A stretch of DNA of 35,482 bases from a virus: positions 1 to 35,482 of IMG/VR virus record IMGVR_UViG_3300028025_002244. The stretch is one strand, 5' to 3'. Numbering within the stretch: position 1 is the first letter of the stretch; each line of letters starts with the position of its first letter. A model generated the notes under the pieces. That model saw only the letters and a program-made list of their open reading frames with translations. It ran no database searches and was not told the DNA's origin. Positions 5,633 through 12,643 of the stretch are shown here, one piece after another. The position numbers and the translations under genes were made by a program.

Positions 5633-7484
5633 AGTATGTTCTTATCTGATAGAATTTATCATATTTTGGTGAAAACGTATTCTTATAACTATTCAATTTT
5701 TCTTTAAACTGCTCCACTATATTTTCTGGGATTTCAAGATTAAGTTCTTTACCAATACCTATTAAAAATTTAATATAATCCTCTTCAAATACTAAAACAC
5801 ACACTTTGTAAATGTAAGAAAAATCAACAGATACATCAGTAAACGGTAAATTAAATTGTTTATAATCTACGATCTCTTTCCTGTTACCCATCATTAAATC
5901 ATACATCTGACTATTAAGATCTTGCATAGCCAATACATATTTATTTTCACTGGGAGAGGTAATACCTTCATAAATTTTCCTAAAAATTAAAGAAGGTTTT
6001 TCTAGCCTACCGATTGCAATATTGTGCTTAACTATCGTATCTGTAAAGTCAATCATGGAAACATTTTCAAGTATCCAATGATTCATAAAGAAAAACTCCG
6101 TAAAGTCTTTTCTTGTGTAACCATCTGCTTCGACCACAAACTCTACATCAGATAAAAATTTAGGATCAGATGATATATGGTAATCTTTAAAGATATTAAT
6201 GTCATCGTAAGAATAACTATTCATTTTAGATTTACCAATGCAAATCTTTTCAGTTTTAATATTAAACTTTTTAATATATTCAGGATCGTATGCAGGAGAG
6301 TCTGGTAGAAATAACCAAAGGTATCGTTCCAACCCATAACCATACTCATACTGAATATCAACTTCGTCATAAAAGTCGTTTTGAGTATAACCTGGAAGAC
6401 CCATCATAAATTCAAAGTCTGCTCGAATACCATATTCATCGAATAGATACTTGGCAAACTCAAAGTCTTTTTCACGAGGGATATCAGTTCGTTTAATGTT
6501 ACGAAGAACCTCGTTGTTAAGAGTTTGTAAACTTAATTTATATCGTTCAACCACACCTGCTCTTGCCAGTGGTTCAATTGTTGCCCATCTTCGTTCTTGT
6601 TTAGACTTGGTCATACCATAAATCTCTACATGAGTTGGAAGACCAGAAAACGATTTTATTTCTTCAATATATTTTGAGACATCTTCATCTTCTTTGTAAA
6701 TACCATAGTTGGCATCAAGAATTTGAATTTGATCAATACCAACCTGAGGTATCCAATCTAGATCTTCTTTAATAAAGTTCATAGATTTACGGATAACCTT
6801 ACCACCAATTCCACCACCCCATTCGCAGAACACACATTCGTAGGGACATCCACGAGTTAACTCAATGGGTAGAACTAATGGAACACCTCGCTCCAGTGCA
6901 ATATTTTTACATTTAAATAAAATGTCTTCATTACCTGCAATTAAACTTCCAGGAAACTCAAAGTCAATTTTATTTGGGCTTTTACCACGACCAGTTTTAT
7001 AGATTGAAAATGAAACTTCTTTCCAGTTTATATCGCCTTCAACAAATTGATCAAGAATGTCATTAATAAACCATTCACCATAACTGGTGGGTTCACAAAT
7101 AGCATCTATAAATTTATTCTTAAAGAACCAGTCGATCTTATTATGCGTAATGTTAAGGTGTGGTCCACCAAGAACAATAATTCGTTTTGGGTTTCTTTCC
7201 TTTAGTTCCTTTGCCACAGCCATAATAGCCATGTGACTCCAAAGATAACTAGAAAATGCATAAATGTCAGAATCTTGTTTATCGTAGTAGTCAACGATAT
7301 CTTCAAATGACCAATCTTCTAAATTTAGAATTGGTTCTTCCCATTTTACATGTGACGCATACTTACCATGTTTAATATAATAGTTCTTAAAGTTAAGCCA
7401 ATTAATCGGCAACCTTACAATGGGAACTCTTAAATCAATATTAAGAAACGAGATTCTTATGGATTCTTTGAGTTGCTTCGACAT
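5607..7484 (-). CDS. Radical SAM enzyme with N-terminal B12-binding-type domain
   Basis: A 625-residue enzyme. The N-terminal third has a cobalamin-binding-type Rossmann pattern (DIYAFSSYLWSHMAIMAVAK about 73-92, then RIIVLGGPH at 101-109), without the axial-ligand DxHxxG motif, as is common in this class. The radical SAM core begins IELTRGCPYECVFCEWGGG, with C213, C217 and C220 as the [4Fe-4S] ligands. YKLSLQTLNNEVLRNIKRT and FEFMMGLPGYT are the usual later strands. Members methylate unactivated carbons or do other B12-dependent chemistry. The 200-residue C-terminal region is unrecognised. The frame opens with GTG at 7496, but ATG at 7484 is preferred. It overlaps its upstream neighbour by 44 nt and the downstream oxygenase by 26 nt. 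Substrate unknown. Confidence 0.85.
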   Translation of the reverse strand: MSKQLKESIRISFLNIDLRVPIVRLPINWLNFKNYYIKHGKYASHVKWEEPILNLEDWSFEDIVDYYDKQDSDIYAFSSYLWSHMAIMAVAKELKERNPKRIIVLGGPHLNITHNKIDWFFKNKFIDAICEPTSYGEWFINDILDQFVEGDINWKEVSFSIYKTGRGKSPNKIDFEFPGSLIAGNEDILFKCKNIALERGVPLVLPIELTRGCPYECVFCEWGGGIGGKVIRKSMNFIKEDLDWIPQVGIDQIQILDANYGIYKEDEDVSKYIEEIKSFSGLPTHVEIYGMTKSKQERRWATIEPLARAGVVERYKLSLQTLNNEVLRNIKRTDIPREKDFEFAKYLFDEYGIRADFEFMMGLPGYTQNDFYDEVDIQYEYGYGLERYLWLFLPDSPAYDPEYIKKFNIKTEKICIGKSKMNSYSYDDINIFKDYHISSDPKFLSDVEFVVEADGYTRKDFTEFFFMNHWILENVSMIDFTDTIVKHNIAIGRLEKPSLIFRKIYEGITSPSENKYVLAMQDLNSQMYDLMMGNRKEIVDYKQFNLPFTDVSVDFSYIYKVCVLVFEEDYIKFLIGIGKELNLEIPENIVEQFKEKLNSYKNTFSPKYDKFYQIRTYYERVIREG

Positions 7485-8487
7485 AATCTGTTTCACTGTT
7501 AATTTGTATAATTCTTGGAGCCAACTGTTTCATATGAGAACAATGCTCTTCAACCATTCCATGCTGTTTCAAATCTTTAATCGTTTTCTTGCATCCGTTG
7601 CAAATACTAAACATCGGACAAGTAACACATTCATCTTTCAATGAAAACAACTCTGGTGCGTTTTGCAATGGAGTTATAAAACCACCCTCTTTAACTTCCT
7701 TTACAAAGTTAATTGGATATTCTTTATCGTCACCCATGGCTCCACAAGAGTAATAATCACCCTCTGGATTCATTGCTCTAATATGGTCATCACAATTTCT
7801 TGCCTGAGGACAAACATTGGCGATATTATTCAGACGAGTCATCATCTGTTTAGTATTAAACTCCCACGGATGAAGTCCTCGTTCGTAAACTTCAATATAC
7901 ATTTCGTATATTTTACTTAGGCGATATGGTGATGATTGTTCTCCAGATGCCATGGCATAGTTTAACTTACATTGGACATCCATTTTCTTGGCTAACTCCA
8001 CATGACGAATTGCGTGCTTTTCATTTTCTTCAGAGATAACTGCAATAAATCCTGGACGATAACCAACTTCTTTTAGGAACAAATCGCTAACATTCCAAAA
8101 GTCTTTTTCAGTATAGACTCTGGTTCCTGATATTACACGACCAAATCCATATTGAAAACTTGTTGTAACTGCAACTCTTGGGTGTTTAAATAAAGGTGTC
8201 CACATCTCTGGTTTCTTATAGAATGCCCAGAGATTTGTGGTGAAACTTATGTTTGTTGGGAGATTGTGTTCTTCAATATAGTCAAGTATAGTGAAGTAGT
8301 ATTCTGGTTTCATCATTAGCGGATCTCCGCCATTGACAATAATACTATTTGTGTTTGGAAATCTTTTTAAAAAATCAAAAATGTGCTGATGATCAAGAGT
8401 GCTTGCTTTGTCTTCTACGAGTTTGGTTGATGAACAAAAGGTGCACTTAAAATTACATAACTCAGTTGGTTTGATTATAAGTTCCAT
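7441..8487 (-). CDS. Radical SAM/SPASM-type enzyme (second copy in cassette)
   Basis: A 348-residue radical SAM protein beginning almost directly with the cluster motif: C11-NFK-C15-TF-C18. IIVNGGDPLMM (about 49-59) is the SAM-binding GGDP/GGEP motif. The C-terminus carries a SPASM-like set of cysteines: C226, C232, C248 (YYSCGAM), C287, C290, C296, C299 (ECVTCPMFSICNGC) and C316, enough for auxiliary Fe-S clusters. This design is that of anaerobic sulphatase-maturase-like and peptide-modifying enzymes that act on Cys, Ser or other side chains. The ATG at 8487 lies 26 nt inside the preceding gene. The neighbouring CHGS-tail protein is the obvious candidate substrate, though this is not shown. 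Confidence 0.85.
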   Translation of the reverse strand: MELIIKPTELCNFKCTFCSSTKLVEDKASTLDHQHIFDFLKRFPNTNSIIVNGGDPLMMKPEYYFTILDYIEEHNLPTNISFTTNLWAFYKKPEMWTPLFKHPRVAVTTSFQYGFGRVISGTRVYTEKDFWNVSDLFLKEVGYRPGFIAVISEENEKHAIRHVELAKKMDVQCKLNYAMASGEQSSPYRLSKIYEMYIEVYERGLHPWEFNTKQMMTRLNNIANVCPQARNCDDHIRAMNPEGDYYSCGAMGDDKEYPINFVKEVKEGGFITPLQNAPELFSLKDECVTCPMFSICNGCKKTIKDLKQHGMVEEHCSHMKQLAPRIIQINSETDYVEATQRIHKNLVS

Positions 8488-9433
8488 TTTTCACTTTATA
8501 CTTGTCAAGCCATGCTGTATTTTTATGGAGAATGGTGTTCCAGAAAATTGGATTAATTGAATCAAAATTAGAATAGTTAGGAAATAATAATTGATTGCCA
8601 GACGCAAACTCTTTATTTAAAAGGTAAGTCTCAACAAATTTTTGTTTAGAAATATTTGCATCTTGATCCCACATTGGTTTCCATTCTGTGGTATTATTCA
8701 TTACAGTAAAGTAATGTTCTAGATAATCAAAATCAAAATGTTCTTTAATTTTATCTACAATTTTATTTGGAAATACTTCATCGATCTCAAACTGTTCCAC
8801 AAAAGAATCAATAAACTCATTATTAGTTAAATTTGCAATTGTAAATTCTTCATCTGAAAGTAATGCTGGTAAATTTTGTTCAGCATCTTTAGACCAAAAT
8901 CCAGGAGATCCATCATACATTTCAGTGGCACGATCTACGCAGAATTGTAAGGCATCTTCATTACCTCTCATAGCGTTTGCAAATGCAATTTCTATTCTTG
9001 TTGTAGTCAATAAAGAAGAAAAGATAGATGCAGTATCTGTTCCCTTTAAAGTCTTTGGTAGATCTACAAACTCTACATCTCTAGTTGCGAATACACCAAT
9101 TCTATAATTTTCTTTAAGTCTATCGAATGAGTATAATTCTTTAACAGCAGATTCTTCTAATACACCATTAAAGAAGTATGAGTATACATACATAAAGTTC
9201 TCAACATCACAATAAATCACAGTTTTAATAGTCGAATAATCTTCATGAATTTCATTAAATAATTCTTCTAACTCATCATCGTTGATCTCTTTATATGAAT
9301 GTAAAATATCATATGTGAGATTGAGCATTGGATCTCGATCTAATTTTGCATGAGACCCTATCCAAATCTGTTTAGATTTTTCAACAATACTATTTGTAGT
9401 TGATAGATAACAATTATCGAAAAGATATATCAT
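8462..9433 (-). CDS. Unrecognised cassette protein A (323 aa), paralogue of the next gene upstream
   Basis: Not recognised. It starts MIYLFDNCYLSTTNS, has IWIGSHAKLD, then KTVIYCDVENFMYVYSYFF (about 70-88), an acidic helical middle and a C-terminus ending KNGTYNQTN. No signal peptide or membrane segment is seen. The frame extends to a codon at 9484, but the ATG at 9433 is preferred because it makes a classic ATGA overlap with the upstream TGA (9432 to 9430) and because the resulting N-terminus (M-I-Y-L-F-D-N-C-Y) matches the upstream protein's (M-L-H-L-Y-N-S-C-Y). The shared N-terminus and the IYCD motif at a similar distance suggest a duplicated family. Possible roles are substrate carrier, partner or new enzyme; no function is assigned. 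Confidence 0.75.
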   Translation of the reverse strand: MIYLFDNCYLSTTNSIVEKSKQIWIGSHAKLDRDPMLNLTYDILHSYKEINDDELEELFNEIHEDYSTIKTVIYCDVENFMYVYSYFFNGVLEESAVKELYSFDRLKENYRIGVFATRDVEFVDLPKTLKGTDTASIFSSLLTTTRIEIAFANAMRGNEDALQFCVDRATEMYDGSPGFWSKDAEQNLPALLSDEEFTIANLTNNEFIDSFVEQFEIDEVFPNKIVDKIKEHFDFDYLEHYFTVMNNTTEWKPMWDQDANISKQKFVETYLLNKEFASGNQLLFPNYSNFDSINPIFWNTILHKNTAWLDKYKVKNGTYNQTN

Positions 9434-10314
9434 GCTATTAAACCTAACTGTGTGATTTTTGATTGTGGTAATCTCATTAACCATCTAATCAACCAAGTAT
9501 CTACTTTATCATTGGATACCAGTAATAAAAATTTTGGATCATTTAACAATTCTTCGGTGACCCCAGTTTCAAAAAATTGTAAAATTAATGGATCTGTAAA
9601 CAACGCTATTTCTTTTCGCATTTCCATGTATAATTCTTTCATGGAAGCTACTGTACTAAATCGCTGATTATTTACATCTACTGCCCAGCCACCAGTTTTT
9701 CTTGAAAGATAACTTTCTTGTGCTTCATCAAAAAACGAATAAACATAACGATTAACAAGATCGTTTAATATTTCAATATGATTATTTGGAACACCGCATT
9801 TTCTATTTGCAATTTTCCATTCAATTCCAGCATTCTCCCAAACCCAATAAGGATCTATCGGAAATTTACTAACATTTGGTATTGAATTTAGTTCTATAAA
9901 ACTATCACCAAGATCGTTAATGATTTCTTTATTGGAAGAATCAATTAGTTTTGATTTAATTTTTAAACGAACACCAAATAGTTTAGCAAGATCAAAATAC
10001 AAACTATTATCAAAAAACTGAATATGTGATTTAAGTTTAGCAGTAAATAATTTTATTAGAGTTTCATTGTCACAATAGATGATAAATTTTTGTTTGTTAC
10101 TAAATGCAGGTAATAGTAGATTACTATTAATAAAGTCTTCGTATGTTTTAAAACGAGCATAACATTGATGTATGAACACATTATTATAATAAAAACTATT
10201 CTCAACTCCTGCACCTAAAATTGCGTGTTTGTCGCCAACTACAATATAATCTGCAGAAGATGGATCAAACATTGCATATGGATATGCATAACAAGAATTA
10301 TAGAGATGTAACAT
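9430..10314 (-). CDS. Unrecognised cassette protein B (294 aa)
   Basis: Not recognised. It begins MLHLYNSCYAYPYAMFDPS, followed by ADYIVVGDKHAILGAG, FIHQCYARF and KFIIYCDNETLIKLF (about 76-90). The C-terminal half is helical, with VYSFFDEAQESYLSRKTGG and a final TWLIRWLMRLPQ stretch. Its N-terminus, its G-x-K/H-A-x-L segment and its IYCD motif match the downstream protein, so they are probably paralogues. It overlaps the genes on both sides (17 nt upstream, 4 nt downstream). The conserved early Cys-Tyr pair and the IYCD cysteine are the most notable features. No function is assigned. Confidence 0.75.
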   Translation of the reverse strand: MLHLYNSCYAYPYAMFDPSSADYIVVGDKHAILGAGVENSFYYNNVFIHQCYARFKTYEDFINSNLLLPAFSNKQKFIIYCDNETLIKLFTAKLKSHIQFFDNSLYFDLAKLFGVRLKIKSKLIDSSNKEIINDLGDSFIELNSIPNVSKFPIDPYWVWENAGIEWKIANRKCGVPNNHIEILNDLVNRYVYSFFDEAQESYLSRKTGGWAVDVNNQRFSTVASMKELYMEMRKEIALFTDPLILQFFETGVTEELLNDPKFLLLVSNDKVDTWLIRWLMRLPQSKITQLGLIA

Positions 10315-11056
10315 TTGTCTCTTCGTAAATATTTTGTAATTGTTGTGGAGTAAATGAATTATCTAATATCATCTTTAACAGAGGGAAAATAATACAGCCA
10401 TCTGTTATATAAGTCATAAGTGTCTTACCTGAATAGATTGGTCTATCAAAGTAAAAATCAAAATATTTAATTTTATCAAATTTTGGAATTGATGCATAAT
10501 AGTGAGAATTAAAAGTTTCGTTTTGAAATAGATTAACAAATGTTTTTCCTATTTCTTGTTTTTCTTCTACTATGTTATTTGTTATAAAATCTCCAAGTTC
10601 TTCTTTATAAGCATTTAAATTTTTAATTGCATATAGTAAAGTTCCATCTAAGATGTCACAAAGTGCTTTAATCAATTCTTCGTTTTCTTTAACAAAGTGC
10701 TCTATCTCAGAATTGGTTAAAATACTTTTTTGTAAAAATTCAATATCTAATTTTGAATTATCAACTAAAGATAAATTATATCCTTTTTGATAGAATAGAC
10801 TTTTAATAACACTAGCCAATAATTGCTCAATATTTGCAGTGGAATTGTGTTTAATATATTCGAGTAATAGAGTTTCCTTCTCGTCAATAGAAACATCTGT
10901 GAAATCAATATCAACTGTTCTATATTTTAAATTGCTAAAATAGGTAATAAAATTTTTACCTTTAATAGTTGAATTTGCATAATCAATTTTAGGAGAATCT
11001 AATTCTCCTGTGATAATACTTTTTAAGGTAACAGAATCAAATGGAACACTATACAT
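10298..11056 (-). CDS. Unrecognised cassette protein C (252 aa)
   Basis: Not recognised. The product begins MYSVPFDSVTLKSIITGELD and is Lys/Glu/Asn-rich and mostly helical, with NFITYFSNLKYRTVDID and LTNSEIEHFVKENEELIKAL, and a Phe/Tyr-rich stretch FDKIKYFDFYFDRPIYSGK near the C-terminus. The frame continues up to a TTG at 11086, but the ATG at 11056 is preferred since it overlaps the upstream TAA by one base (TAATG), the usual junction in this genome. LTNSEIEHFVKE is weakly like LTNNEFIDSFVEQ of protein A, so a distant relationship is possible. It immediately follows the CHGS-tail protein gene, which suggests it acts with that product. Confidence 0.72.
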   Translation of the reverse strand: MYSVPFDSVTLKSIITGELDSPKIDYANSTIKGKNFITYFSNLKYRTVDIDFTDVSIDEKETLLLEYIKHNSTANIEQLLASVIKSLFYQKGYNLSLVDNSKLDIEFLQKSILTNSEIEHFVKENEELIKALCDILDGTLLYAIKNLNAYKEELGDFITNNIVEEKQEIGKTFVNLFQNETFNSHYYASIPKFDKIKYFDFYFDRPIYSGKTLMTYITDGCIIFPLLKMILDNSFTPQQLQNIYEETNVTSL

Positions 11057-11577
11057 TATAAACTTCCGTGACAAGATCCATGGCAATTGCTATGGCAGTA
11101 AAATTCTTCAATAAGAACAGTATTGTTTCTGTGATTATTAATGTTTTCAGACAAATAATTCACAAAAAAATCTAAATCTGATGCATCAATAACACTACCA
11201 GCAGTAGGACCACCCTCAAATCCATCCCACTGATAAGTACCATTTAAATTAGTTATGTTAGTTTCATCACTGTTTAACTGTGCTCTAACATCACCTTGTA
11301 TCTGATACCATTTTTGTAGACGAACACTTCTAATTCTGGATAATAAATTAGCATATCCTCTGAAGTTAGCCACTATTGTAGAAGCAGTAACATTAGCGTC
11401 AGAAATATCAGAACTAAAAGAACCTGTTGCATAACCACTAGCATTACCACCAGTGATATCTGTTTGAAATGGTTGGTTGCCACTGTGCCACACAATACCT
11501 GCATTATAGGTATTTCTAATAGCTTCCATTGAAGCAACAATATTTGCTTTTGTTATATTATCGCCAGCTGTTGTCAT
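11056..11577 (-). CDS. CHGS-tail protein: candidate substrate of the radical SAM enzymes
   Basis: A 173-residue protein with no cysteine in its first 160 residues, ending C161-HSN-C165-HGS-C169-HGS-L, three tandem copies of a Cys-His-x-x unit. The N-terminal part (ITKANIVASMEAIRNTYNAG, IVWHSGNQPF, then LLSRIRSVRLQKWYQIQGD and ASDLDFFVNYLSENINNHRNN) looks like a folded helical/beta domain, not a signal or membrane segment. A long leader-like domain with a short Cys-rich repeat at the very C-terminus, encoded right behind a radical SAM/SPASM gene (20-nt overlap), is the layout of ribosomally made, post-translationally modified peptides. The large N-domain could equally be a virion protein with a modified tip. 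Both readings are inference; the repeat and its position are read directly. Confidence 0.8.
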   Translation of the reverse strand: MTTAGDNITKANIVASMEAIRNTYNAGIVWHSGNQPFQTDITGGNASGYATGSFSSDISDANVTASTIVANFRGYANLLSRIRSVRLQKWYQIQGDVRAQLNSDETNITNLNGTYQWDGFEGGPTAGSVIDASDLDFFVNYLSENINNHRNNTVLIEEFYCHSNCHGSCHGSL

Positions 11578-12637
11578 TCTTTAACCTTTGCATTAATGTT
11601 TTCGGTGCTGCACAGACATCTTCCTGCCATTTTAATTGGTGACAGTCGCTATTACAGATATCAAATACATCACAGGTATAGCAACGAGGGTCTCTTTCTA
11701 TCTCGCATGTAATGTTATTTATTCTTCCTCTGGCAGAGAGTAGACTTCTAATGGGTTGAAATATATCTCCAAAACCATTACCCACTGCAGCATTTGGACA
11801 TCCTGCCACAGTTCCATCGGCATTAATTGTGAAGATTTTCTGTTCGCAATCTCTACAACGAACTCCACCATGTATCCCTTTAGTTATAGAGGAATAAACA
11901 CCTTCCAGTAGGACATCTTTATATTTAGGTTTTATTGTCTGATAGGTTTCGTGCATCCTAATAAACCAGTCGTCTTGATCTTTATTTTTAGGAAAAATAT
12001 GAGTATTTTCAAGTGCCGAACCATCGTGAGTTAATCGTTCAAACTGCACCCAATTAACACCTAGAGTATTGAGCCATAGAACTAACTCAGTAGTATCCAT
12101 CTCCATTAGTTGTTTATTAAGACTAATGTTTAGAGTGATATTATGCCCAGCATCTACCACAGTTTGCAGATTCTTTCGCCAGAGGTTTTCTTGCTTATCA
12201 TTTTCAAATCGAATACCCTTATCCCATGAAGTGCAAAATCCATTCTTTAGAACAGTTCTGAAAAACTTCATGTGGTCTTCAGTTAGATTAAAACAGAGAT
12301 TAGTAGAACAAGACCAGTTAAGATTAGGAAATAGTTTTGATACCTTATCCCATACATAGTACATATCATCTAGCGGAGCAAGGAATGGTTCTCCTCCATG
12401 GAATGTAATATTCCCACCATTAAAAGATGGGCATTCCTCGTGGAGTCGTTCAAACCACTCTACTGTATTCTGGGGATTAAAATATATCTTTTTACCGTTG
12501 ACACCATTTGTAAAACAGTGTTGGCAATTAAGTTGACAAGTTTCGGTGGTCTTAAGATAGACCACCAAATCTTTTGGGATTAATATATCTGAAAGAGATA
12601 CATCTGTCTTATGAAAGACAATTGGTTGAGTTATCAT
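11558..12637 (-). CDS. Radical SAM/SPASM enzyme next to the CHGS-tail protein
   Basis: A 359-residue radical SAM protein. The core motif is C34-QLN-C38-QH-C41 after VVYLKTTET, and the SAM-binding GGEP is at 81-84 (ITFHGGEPFLAP). The SPASM region is cysteine-rich: C261 and C264 (VRCRDCEQ), C280 (TVAGCPNAAVGNGFGDIFQP), C311, C319, C322, C328, C332 and C342. ADGTVAGCP followed by 'G.GFGDIFQPI' is the standard SPASM pattern of peptide-modifying enzymes such as anSME, sactisynthase and related maturases. It is 6 nt downstream of the fibre gene and overlaps the CHGS-tail gene by 20 nt. It does not have the longer architecture expected of HxsB, so only class-level identity is claimed. Confidence 0.87.
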   Translation of the reverse strand: MITQPIVFHKTDVSLSDILIPKDLVVYLKTTETCQLNCQHCFTNGVNGKKIYFNPQNTVEWFERLHEECPSFNGGNITFHGGEPFLAPLDDMYYVWDKVSKLFPNLNWSCSTNLCFNLTEDHMKFFRTVLKNGFCTSWDKGIRFENDKQENLWRKNLQTVVDAGHNITLNISLNKQLMEMDTTELVLWLNTLGVNWVQFERLTHDGSALENTHIFPKNKDQDDWFIRMHETYQTIKPKYKDVLLEGVYSSITKGIHGGVRCRDCEQKIFTINADGTVAGCPNAAVGNGFGDIFQPIRSLLSARGRINNITCEIERDPRCYTCDVFDICNSDCHQLKWQEDVCAAPKTLMQRLKNDNSWR

Positions 12638-12643
12638 GAAGCA

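Noticed and set aside
7485-7496. GTG start for the B12-type radical SAM gene
   Set aside because: An ATG lies four codons later and shortens the overlap; neither start has a strong ribosome-binding site, so this is a preference, not proof.
9434-9484. Longer N-terminus for cassette protein A
   Set aside because: The ATG at 9433 forms an ATGA junction and gives an N-terminus that aligns with protein B; the extra residues do not align.
11057-11086. TTG start for cassette protein C
   Set aside because: It would overlap the CHGS-tail coding region by 31 nt; the ATG at 11056 gives the TAATG junction used elsewhere.
11056-12637. Assigning this pair to the known His-Xaa-Ser (Hxs) system
   Set aside because: The tail has Cys-His-x-x units rather than plain His-x-Ser repeats, and the expected HxsC and HxsD partners are not recognised; only a resemblance is noted.
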